Assembly: GCF_029227915.1 (NCBI RefSeq)
Contig: NC_079877.1
Span: 3,722,001-3,782,000, forward strand
Reading direction: 5' to 3'
From: Hydractinia symbiolongicarpus
Taxonomy: Eukaryota > Cnidaria > Hydrozoa > Anthoathecata > Hydractiniidae
DNA: 60,000 nt
Part shown: positions 23,065 through 29,764 of the stretch, piece by piece
How the letters are laid out: every line of letters begins with the position of its first letter
How positions within the stretch are numbered: the first letter of the stretch is position 1
Made by a program: the position numbers and the translations under genes
Notes under the pieces: model-generated
What the model was told of the DNA's origin: nothing
The model's input: only the letters and a program-made list of their open reading frames with translations
The model's database searches: none

Positions 23065-23730
23065 TTATTCTATGAGTAGGTGGATCATTATTCCCTCGAA
23101 CAAGACATTTTTATCGTGTTGGTGCTCATCCGTCAACATGAAGTCAAGGCGATCCGTCGAACCTTTCAAAGGAAGGTATACAGGGTTATCGAAACTCCAC
23201 GTCAACATATTTCCCCAAGCACTTACCTCTTTGGTCGGTGGGATGGTAAGAATCTTGGGTTTTTTCCTGTTAAGCAAAGCATGGTCTTCGTCAAACTGGT
23301 GACAAGTGAGTCTCAGCCGCTGGTAGACGTCAGTCTTGTAGAAGCTGTCATGGTCGCCCTCGGTAAACATTGCTTCGGTATGAAGATTATATCCCATAAG
23401 GTCCAGCAGTGATTTATCGACTATCGCAACGTACCCCTTGCTAACCCTCACCCTTGACTATGGCAGCGAGATCCTCGATCCTATATAGACCCTTCTCGAT
23501 CGAGTTGAGGGCTTCAAAAGCTCCGACATTAAATCCCATCATCGGTCGACCCAGGCACCGCTTTATGAATATTGAGATTGTTCTTTTTTTCGAAAAGATT
23601 CAGCCACGTAGGTCGAATGCTAATCGTCAGAGCGATCCTCGTGCCTTGCCCCAGATGAGGGTCGAATATCGTGAATTTGAAATATCTGTTATATATAGTT
23701 GCTTTATGTTTCTTTAAGAAAAGATGAGCA
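23065..23730 (-). pseudogene. Possible capsid-associated protein, decayed
   Basis: The C-terminal part (23065-23451) is open for 128 codons with strand-rich text ending WSFDNPVYLPLKGSTDRLDF and a hydrophobic tail. Upstream pieces lie in two other frames (GAFEALNSIEKGLYRIEDLA near 23450-23530 and IRPTWLNLFEKKNN near 23560-23600), so at least two frameshifts are present. Its length of about 220 residues, its place between membrane and coiled-coil proteins and the beta-rich end would fit a minor capsid (penton-like) jelly roll, but I cannot name conserved residues. Low certainty for function, moderate that it is one gene. Confidence 0.4.
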
Positions 23731-23915
23731 TTTACTCGTATAACCCTAGAGCAAAGTATGTCCCTACACACGGTAGATATCTTCAAAGACTCAAGGGCGA
23801 AGATCTTGCAACGCAGAACATCGTTATTGACGCAAAGTGGTCCTCAAGCATGGTGAAATTTCCAGACATTTTCGTTGACTACGAATTCCACTCCGATGTG
23901 GTGTTTAATACATGA
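23724..23915 (+). CDS. Small hypothetical Polinton protein
   Basis: An open frame of 63 codons, MSIYSYNPRAKYVPTHGRYL at its start and FPDIFVDYEFHSDVVFNT at its end. The wording is protein-like and the frame is intact. It is divergent from the gene at 23065-23730 and its stop overlaps by 11 bp the stop of the convergent coiled-coil gene, a tidy packing that suggests it is real. TATATATAGTTGCTTTATG lies just upstream. Function unknown. Confidence 0.4.
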   Translation: MSIYSYNPRAKYVPTHGRYLQRLKGEDLATQNIVIDAKWSSSMVKFPDIFVDYEFHSDVVFNT

Positions 23916-24984
23916 CAAAGCCACCCTTTCGGCCTCTGGTCCACTCAGCGGTAGAAACCAGTAGACCAACAGCGGAAATAACGCTGGCGATAGTAAGGCC
24001 CTGCTCCCGGAAAAGAGTTTTAAGCTTTTCAACCAAGGTTTTATCTTTTCCAGCAATATTCATCAGCTCGGACTTAGTAGACCTCAGTTGCTTAAAAACC
24101 TTGGAGGGGAGTAAACCGTGCCTACGCAGTTCATCCTTCTTATCTTCCTTCAATTTCTTCAATTCCTTCTCAAGATCATTAATATCCTGAGGCCTTTGCG
24201 ACCCGGGCTTCTGCTTCTTAAGTTCGTTCAGCTTGCCCTCTTTCATATTCAACTCGCTATCATATTGTACAAGGTTATCCTTCACCTTCTTAATATTTTT
24301 CCGCAAATTTTTAATTTCGAGCTTTAAATTTCTCATATCATGGACCTTAATATCATCGTCGTTGCCACCAAACGAAGTATCGAGATAACCATCTACATCA
24401 TATGCAAAATTTTGATTACCTTCCATTGTTTCTATCTGGATCACCTCACCCTCCTCCTCTTTACCCGAAGCCTTCTCCTCATCCCTATTCAATACAAGAA
24501 TATCAGCCTCATTCGCGAGGTTCTGGGCCTCTGCTTTACTACCCTTGTTTGGTGTCTGATAGTCATCAAACCCTATCGCTTTCATGCCTGTACTACCCAA
24601 CAACTTCTGGAGCTGTTTTATAGTTGGAAAATTACCATCTTGCAACGTGAGTACTACTTCCGGTAGTGATCTTTCTTCCGTCACAATCCTCTTTACTACA
24701 AGCTGACCATCCTCTCTTAATCTAAATCTATCATAATGTATCGCATCGGGTATAAGCCTAAGCCCATCCCTAAGATTCGTGTACAGGCTATCAACCTTTG
24801 ATTTAAAAAGTAGTGTATCGGTCGACTCCGTACTCAACTTCAGGTGGCTGCGCGCACCTCCCTGCTGCCCCGGCGGTAAGCTGGTATCGAGCTGGATGCC
24901 CTCGGGCTGAATGATTTCGCTACTAAACTCCTCAGGCTCGTCTTGAATACCTTCAAAAGCTCCTTCTTCTGGATCAATCGGCAT
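23905..24984 (-). CDS. Coiled-coil Polinton protein with LFREQG tail
   Basis: Intact 359-residue protein starting in the context GAATAAATG. An acidic N-terminus (1-60), a globular middle (70-150: VKRIVTEERSLPEVVLTL, IKQLQKLLGSTGMKAIGFDDY), an acidic linker (160-210), a long coiled coil (about 215-290, many K/E/L heptads), and a C-terminus KLKTLFREQGLTIASVISAV followed by a hydrophobic helix. The LFREQG-x-T-I motif before a C-terminal membrane helix recurs in cnidarian Polinton proteins of unknown role. The coiled coil and tail anchor suggest a structural or membrane-bound virion protein. It is divergent to the capsid gene with only 29 bp between starts. Its integrity contrasts with broken neighbours. 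Confidence 0.7.
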   Translation of the reverse strand: MPIDPEEGAFEGIQDEPEEFSSEIIQPEGIQLDTSLPPGQQGGARSHLKLSTESTDTLLFKSKVDSLYTNLRDGLRLIPDAIHYDRFRLREDGQLVVKRIVTEERSLPEVVLTLQDGNFPTIKQLQKLLGSTGMKAIGFDDYQTPNKGSKAEAQNLANEADILVLNRDEEKASGKEEEGEVIQIETMEGNQNFAYDVDGYLDTSFGGNDDDIKVHDMRNLKLEIKNLRKNIKKVKDNLVQYDSELNMKEGKLNELKKQKPGSQRPQDINDLEKELKKLKEDKKDELRRHGLLPSKVFKQLRSTKSELMNIAGKDKTLVEKLKTLFREQGLTIASVISAVGLLVSTAEWTRGRKGGFVMY

Positions 24985-25013
24985 TTATTCAACCCTCTAC
25001 AACCTATTAATAA
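24985..25013. promoter_or_regulatory. Divergent start region, mirrored AATAAATG
   Basis: Only 29 bp separate the start codons of the coiled-coil gene (minus) and the capsid gene (plus). Both starts read AATAAATG on their own strand, so the region is a near-symmetric CATTTATT ... AATAAATG. Transcription of both genes must be driven from within this gap or from inside the opposite gene. Confidence 0.5.
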
Positions 25014-26280
25014 ATGTATGGAACGAAGTTAGATCCACATAAGGAACTAAAAAGGATGCCGGCCATGAAAGGGAAGAAGCAGCGTGAGAAAGTTTCCCAC
25101 AATCCTAGCACGATCAATCAAAACGAAGATTTGAATATCGACATACCAAACATGAGAGAGAATAATATAATTTTCCTGGACTCTCTTAAACTCCTATTCG
25201 ATCTGAAACTTACTGGCACCAACAGCTAACGCACCATTGTCAGCAATATCGAGAAAGCCTTGGTAGAGAACCTTCGCATAAGCTGGAACGGCAACGAAAC
25301 ACAAAACATCAGCGATTACAATGTGCTCGCAGTATATAGGAACCTGTGGCTGTCCAAATTTGAACACGAAAACAACTTCTTGAAGGCATCAACCCCAATG
25401 ATGTTACAATTCGCGCGCTACAAGTAAAATCCAGCGATCATGTAGGCAATGATGAAGAAGAAGCGATCGTGCCAGCGTATGGAACACCTTTTGCATCCCT
25501 ATCGGCAAAATGTTTGAGTTGACGAGGGATCTACCATTCTATCAAGCAGGGTTATATTACAAGCCGTAATTTGTCATACATTTTGCGCCCTATGACCAAG
25601 TTATAAAAAATGCTGGTTCGGCTGCTTCAGGGTCTACCACAGCTAAGTCAGCTGACACTAGCTATAAGATCACAAATATCGCACTAGAGTTTGACAAAGT
25701 GACAAACGAGGGTCTCGCTAGTGCTATGATGTCTCGATACTCGAGATTGGCCTTGCCGTACGAACGGGTACACCGTAGCAAAGTTGTGACTATAAAAAAG
25801 GCTGAAACCTCCTACAACTTGCAAATCGATACTCCTCCCAAGTCTCTGAAGGGTGTCTTACTACTCTTTGTAGATCCTGGCAAAGTCAAAGCTTACGCCG
25901 GTGCCAATGAAGTGTTCTGCAATCCAAAGATCGAGGAAATATCAATCACTGTGAAAGGTGAGTCCAATGAACTGTATAGCCACGCCATGGTACCAAAAGA
26001 TCATATTGAACAAGTCTTGGAACTCTTCGGATACCACGACTCGAAGATGACCATTGGGCAGTTCATGACTGAGCACTATGCGTTGTTCATCGACTTCAGA
26101 GAACCCCCAGATCACAGTCTCCATGGTTCTGGAAGGCCATTACAGAGATTATCAGCCGGTATAACCCTCCACATGACCAAGAACGCCGATTGAACTGGGG
26201 ATATACGCTGCTACGTCTATATACTGCAAGACGTGCAGTTGAATATTCTGAATGGTAGATTTCACAGCAAAGAGTACTAA
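25014..26280 (+). pseudogene. Double-jelly-roll major capsid protein, decayed
   Basis: Major capsid candidate of about 420 codons. In order: IDIPNMRENNIIFLDSLKLLFDLKLTG, an in-frame TAA at 25227, RISWNGNETQNISDYNVLAVY, a damaged stretch with frameshifts at 25420-25560, FELTRDLPFYQAGLYYK, another stop near 25567, SYKITNIALEFDKV, then an open 164-codon part (25699-26193) with KSLKGVLLLFVDPGKV and ITVKGESNELYSHAM, a stop at 26191, and the end LQDVQLNILNGRF. The pattern (NxRIS..G, LFELTRDLPFY, YSHAM, LHGSGR, QLNI-N) matches a capsid family I recall from animal Polintons/adintovirus-like elements; it would form the icosahedral shell. Four or more breaks make it nonfunctional. Confidence 0.65.
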
Positions 26281-26288
26281 AATAAACA

Positions 26289-26684
26289 ATGGCTACCATA
26301 GGTGTTTTGGTGGCAGGTACGGCTATCAATGCGTTAGCATTTAGTGGCTCGAATTTTCTGTTCAGGAAACTGTCAGGGCATGGTGAAGAGGAGAAGAAAC
26401 GACATGCTAAGGCTATTGAACAACTTCAAGCAGCTCAAGCACAGTGGTTACGTGACAGACAGGCAAAGATCGACTGATATAATCAGCAACGGGAGCTTAA
26501 GCGCCAAGCTGGGGAAAGCTTGAAAGAGTTGGATGAAGGTATGCGAGAGTATTATATCGCAACGATTGACAAGGCTCCCAAACTTTCCGACTACTACACA
26601 CCCAGAAAACAACAACAAGACGGTGAATTTATCATCGTAGGATCCCTGGCCCTCCTAGGTTTCCCAGTATACAAGTACATGTAG
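26289..26684 (+). pseudogene. MATIG-type conserved Polinton protein
   Basis: Begins MATIGVLVAGTAINALAFSG, a hydrophobic N-terminal segment, followed by a charged helix (EEEKKRHAKAIEQLQAAQAQ), an in-frame stop at 26475-26477, then RELKRQAG, MREYYIATIDKAP, LSDYYTPRKQQQDGEF and a C-terminal hydrophobic helix ending VYKYM. Proteins of this layout (N-terminal membrane segment, helical middle, D-YTP motif, C-terminal membrane segment) accompany the capsid gene in cnidarian Polintons. Role unknown, probably a virion membrane or minor capsid component. It starts 8 bp after the capsid stop (AATAAACAATGG) and is followed by a weak 5-bp hairpin at 26686-26700. Confidence 0.6.
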
Positions 26685-26708
26685 AGACAACGTTTTTGTC
26701 ATTAATAA

Positions 26709-27704
26709 ATGACAAAATCAAAGTGCATAGCACATATCCCCACAGAAGAAGAGAAGGAAAAACTTATTAGTATCTACTACACCCTGGAACATCTCTGGAC
26801 TGGTCGGAAGGCGATCAAGTTACTATCCGAGCAGAGTGGTCTCTCAAAAAAGAGAATTACTCATTGGCTGACTCGTCAACTTCTGTGGCTCTGACATATT
26901 CAAGGGCCTAAGCGCATTAATTATCTGTATTTCACAATCACAAAACCGAATGAAATGTTCGACTTGCACTATATGCCCCATGATAAAGTCTATGGAATCA
27001 CCTACAAATATATCCTCACGGGCATCGACGTTGCTTCGAGGTACTAAGTAGCCACACCCCTGCGTACGAAAAAGGCGAGCGAGGTTGCGGAGATGCTCAA
27101 GGATATCTATAAAGCCGGACCTTTAAGATATCCGAGTATACTTGGACCGTTGTCGCAACGGCAGTGAATTCAAGTCGGACGTGAGCAAGCTTATAGAAAC
27201 CAAAGGTGTCGCGATCAAACGTGCAACTACCAAATACCACCAGAAAGCTACAACAAGGTGCTCGCGAAAAAGCTTTTCAAACCTCGAGATGCGCAAGAGT
27301 TGGTCACTGATGAACAGAGTAGTACATGGGTTAAACACTTGTACACTATTGCCAAGAGTTTGAATATCACCAACACTGCTATGATTGGCATGAAACCTTC
27401 GAAAGCAATCAAACTAGACGAAGTCCCTCTTGTGTCAAATCAAGAATACCCTGAAGAAAAGCCTCTACCCAATGATGGTCTATACTTGTACCTTCTGCAA
27501 CCCGGAGAAGAGCATGGTGATCAAAAAAGACGCGCGACGGACGCCTGGTGGAGCAAGAAAACGTATAGACTCGACTGTATCGTGACCGATAGTAGGCTGT
27601 TATACGATCTTGACGAAGGGTCCGAGCGTAGTTTCGTATCAGAGGAATTAATGCTAGTACCAGAGGATGTTGAAGTACCTCTGGAGCATGTAAAAGAATG
27701 GTAA
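26709..27704 (+). pseudogene. rve-type (retroviral-like) integrase
   Basis: Would insert the element into the genome. Starts at AATAAATG. Segments in order: a helix-turn-helix-like N-terminus (TEEEKEKLISIYYTLEHLWT ... GLSKKRITHWL), stop at 26892, the first catalytic aspartate region LHYMPHDKVYG ... GIDVASRY followed by a stop at 27046, a frameshifted region at 27120-27255 where the second aspartate (normally CDNGSEF) is damaged to RRNGSEF-like text in another frame and the catalytic Glu region is partly lost, then an open C-terminal part (27258-27704) with YLLQPGEEHGDQKRRATDAW and KTYRLDCIV, which resembles a chromo/SH3-like tail. It is convergent to the BRO gene. Confidence 0.8.
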
Positions 27705-27712
27705 TTTTATTG

Positions 27713-27740
27713 TTTTTGTAGCTCTCGCGAGTTACAAAAA
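27713..27740. terminator. Intergenic hairpin, 12-bp stem
   Basis: TTTTTGTAGCTC, loop TCGC, GAGTTACAAAAA (one G-T pair). It lies between the convergent integrase and BRO-N genes and could end both transcripts. Confidence 0.65.
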
Positions 27741-27765
27741 TCTTGATGGCTAAGCCATGTCAATA

Positions 27766-28086
27766 TCATTTTTCAACACATTTTTTCGCAAGCCACTTTA
27801 TAACCTCAACGGCCTTAGGTTTTCTAGAACGGTGCACAATCTCCATGGCGTCATCTAATGTCTCAAAAGCGTCGTCTCCATGGACTTTCTTGGGGCATGC
27901 GTCGGACGCATGCCCCATGATATCACTGCGAGGTGCGGTTTTCACGTCTCTGCATGTTGCCCTTATATTAGAGATCCCCAGAAACCTCCCCAGGTCAGCA
28001 CTTCTGAACAGGGGCTGACCCTGGTTGTCTAACAGAGTCTCAATGGCTCTAGCAGGCACGGTATTAAACAGGGTAATTTGAGACAT
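27766..28086 (-). CDS. BRO-N domain protein, short form
   Basis: Open frame of 106 residues starting MSQITLFNTVPARAIETLLD and continuing PLFRSADLGRFLGISNIRAT, the BRO-N pattern (phage Bro / KilA-N-type DNA-binding domain, common in baculo-, irido- and nucleocytoviruses). The second half reads DDAFETLDDAMEIVHRSRKP. A 27-bp perfect palindrome (27891-27917) lies inside the frame and adds residues absent from the Polinton 2 homologue. In Polinton 2 the protein is longer; here it ends at VEK. Its start lacks the AATAAATG motif (AAGAAAATG). Only about 60 bp separate it from the ATPase end, which carries a doubled 14-bp motif (ATAATGTCTGCCTA). Probable DNA-binding regulator. Confidence 0.65.
   Translation of the reverse strand: MSQITLFNTVPARAIETLLDNQGQPLFRSADLGRFLGISNIRATCRDVKTAPRSDIMGHASDACPKKVHGDDAFETLDDAMEIVHRSRKPKAVEVIKWLAKKCVEK
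27891..27917. repeat. Perfect 13-bp inverted repeat within BRO-N
   Basis: TGGGGCATGCGTC, one G, GACGCATGCCCCA. It contains GCATGCG cores like those in the terminal inverted repeats (GCATGCGC). See findings. Confidence 0.85.
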
Positions 28087-28143
28087 TTTCTTGAAGCCTT
28101 GGAGCTCAACGATAATGTCTGCCTAAATAATGTCTGCCTGTGC

Positions 28144-28684
28144 TCACTCCAAAATTTTCCAGGTCCTAGGGTGCTCAAGTCTGATCCAAAGGCAGGCATG
28201 CTTGGACTTTTTCGACTGGGTCTTGATCAACTCCCAGTCGTTGATCATGTTTGTCTCTTCATCTATGAGCTTGCCGTCGCTCTTCTCGTGAGGATACGAT
28301 GCAAAGATTTGTTTTTTCTGCCAGCGGAGGTTTTTCGGCAAAGCGGTGTATGACTGAGTTAACAACCAGTGACTGTGCCCTCGATGTCTCCCGCTGATAG
28401 CGAGCTCAAGGAGCGTTTGTCGACGCTTATCCAGACTTTCATCGGCTATCATATCGTCAACGATAAACAGAGTCTCCTCCCCTGCTAGGAGCTTTGATAG
28501 TTGCTCGATCCAATCAAACAACTGGTCTTTGGGTTCTATAAGGAACACGTAATCATCTTCGCACAGCGAAGCTCTTTCCAAGTAAGTCTTGTTCCAGCGG
28601 ATCGTTGGACAGAGTATGATGATATTGTGGAAATGGTGCCTGTACTCGTTCTCCAGGAGGTTCAATACACGACTATGCTGAACT
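28144..28684 (-). pseudogene. A32/FtsK-type packaging ATPase, N-terminus deleted
   Basis: Genome-packaging ATPase of the HerA/FtsK superfamily that would pump element DNA into capsids. The open part (28144-28665, 173 codons) contains ILCPTIRWNKTYL, the Walker B strand TLFIVDDMI and the conserved glutamine region HWLLTQSYTALPKNLR, and ends near EHPRTWKILE. The Walker A motif (GPTxCGKT in the Polinton 2 copy) is missing: the sequence jumps from the upstream small gene straight into the region after the P-loop. No in-frame stop occurs in what remains, so the deletion, not point decay, disabled it. Confidence 0.85.
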
Positions 28685-28864
28685 TTATCTAGAACTCGCT
28701 TCAGAAGAGGTTTTGACCGTAGATTCTACTGTTCCCTCTTGTTGCTTCAGTTCCTCCTTCCTCTTCTTCATCAGTGCCGCCAACGTGTGACCCCGTGCTA
28801 CTCTCACTGGATGCTTTACTGGCTTTGTTATGACCCTATCTTCTTGTGTTTGTTGCTCACTCAT
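28685..28864 (-). pseudogene. Single-TM protein, C-terminal half deleted
   Basis: Starts MSEQQTQEDRVITKPVKHPV at AATAAATG and contains LAALMKKRKEELKQQEG, closely matching the first 55 residues of the Polinton 2 protein at 55338-55730, then ends at a stop just before the deletion junction with the ATPase. The membrane helix and tail present in Polinton 2 are lost. Confidence 0.7.
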
Positions 28865-28867
28865 TTA

Positions 28868-28891
28868 TTTGTAAGTCGTGAGACTTACAAA
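28868..28891 (-). terminator. Intergenic hairpin, 10-bp stem
   Basis: TTTGTAAGTC, loop GTGA, GACTTACAAA: a perfect stem between the end of the 28915-29190 gene and the start of the next gene on the same strand. Confidence 0.65.
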
Positions 28892-28914
28892 ACATCATTC
28901 TCTTACTTTACCCT

Positions 28915-29190
28915 TTATAAAGTACAAGACCGCTTGATGGCCTTTAAACCGTTTCTACCATCTACCATAACCCTATTCATCTGTAGAGTCATCATTAAGT
29001 TACATGCCTGCGGTGGAAATCTATCTGCCTCAGGCGTTAAGATTTCTAAACCACGTGCACAGTCCCCGTAAACGGCTGTAAGATCTGTATACCTGCAGGC
29101 TGTTCTTCTTCTTCTACCTGTGGGTACCTTGTTTACCCTTTCAACCAACTCACGACTGCCCGTGTGTATCTTCGATAGGCTTTTTCCCAT
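28915..29190 (-). CDS. Small basic Polinton protein
   Basis: Open frame of about 91 residues from MGKSLSKIHTG to the stop at 28915. Arg-rich middle (TGRRRRTACRYTDLTAVYGD) and a conserved core LEILTPEADRFPPQACNL, which is also found at 55062-55298 in Polinton 2 (LEILTPAADRFPPLACNL). It overlaps the end of the preceding gene by about 40 bp. Role unknown; basic charge would suit a DNA- or virion-core protein. A weaker upstream Met at 29238 in the same frame lies deeper in the neighbour gene, so I prefer 29190. Confidence 0.6.
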   Translation of the reverse strand: MGKSLSKIHTGSRELVERVNKVPTGRRRRTACRYTDLTAVYGDCARGLEILTPEADRFPPQACNLMMTLQMNRVMVDGRNGLKAIKRSCTL

Positions 29191-29674
29191 TCTTTTCTTC
29201 CTCTTCATCATCCTCCCCTTGACCCCAACTGGACACATGGTTGATAGTGTGGGTGGCCACTAAGAGAGGTGCCAAAAGCTTGCCGAATGCGGAATGGACG
29301 AGAATACCTAGATCTGCCATAAAGTCTTTGATGATAGGATCTTCCTCCAGGTCTTGACGGAGCTTATCGGCACTATCGAGGGGCACCACGTTGCTGAGAG
29401 CTTTAGTATACATGGTGATGGCGTGGGTTGACAGTGTTTTGGCAGTTTTCTCTCCCTTTTCCTGGATCTCACGCCGAACGTACTCGGCATGTTTCTTGTC
29501 GATCACCTCGGGTGATGCTTTGTCAAGGAAGGCCTCTGTGCATTTTTTCGGCAGAAGATGCTGTTTATCTGTACGTGCATCCTTCAAGGATTGGCGCTTG
29601 TCGATAGGTTTTTGTTGCTTAGAGGCTTCTTCCGGTGTATCGACTTCATCGAATATATCAGCGAGATTAGACAT
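29150..29674 (-). CDS. Conserved Polinton protein, helical
   Basis: Intact 174-residue frame starting at AATAAATATG with MSNLADIFDEVDTPEEASKQ. Mostly helical and charged, with a hydrophobic stretch near 120-145 (FGKLLAPLLVATHTINHV) that is conserved in the Polinton 2 copy (FGKLLTPLLIAAHTINH). Ends with an acidic tail (EDDEEEEKNGKK). I recall similar proteins next to PolB in cnidarian Polintons; function unknown. The gene follows the micro-ORF by about 19 bp. Confidence 0.65.
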   Translation of the reverse strand: MSNLADIFDEVDTPEEASKQQKPIDKRQSLKDARTDKQHLLPKKCTEAFLDKASPEVIDKKHAEYVRREIQEKGEKTAKTLSTHAITMYTKALSNVVPLDSADKLRQDLEEDPIIKDFMADLGILVHSAFGKLLAPLLVATHTINHVSSWGQGEDDEEEEKNGKKPIEDTHGQS

Positions 29675-29692
29675 ATTTATTAATAGCCTCCT

Positions 29693-29764
29693 TTACTTCA
29701 GATAACAGAGCACGAGAGCCACATACAGTAGGAGTATAGAGATCAGTAACAAGACTTCCAGCAT
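29693..29764 (-). CDS. 23-residue transmembrane micro-ORF
   Basis: The codon after the PolB stop is an ATG: the sequence reads CAA-TAA-ATG. The frame encodes 23 residues, MLEVLLLISILLLYVALVLC and YLK, a single strongly hydrophobic helix with a basic end. The Polinton 2 equivalent (54660 onward) keeps the pattern M-E-x-L-L-L-I-x-I-L-L-x-Y-V. Position, start motif and conserved hydrophobicity argue for a genuine small membrane protein. Confidence 0.55.
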   Translation of the reverse strand: MLEVLLLISILLLYVALVLCYLK

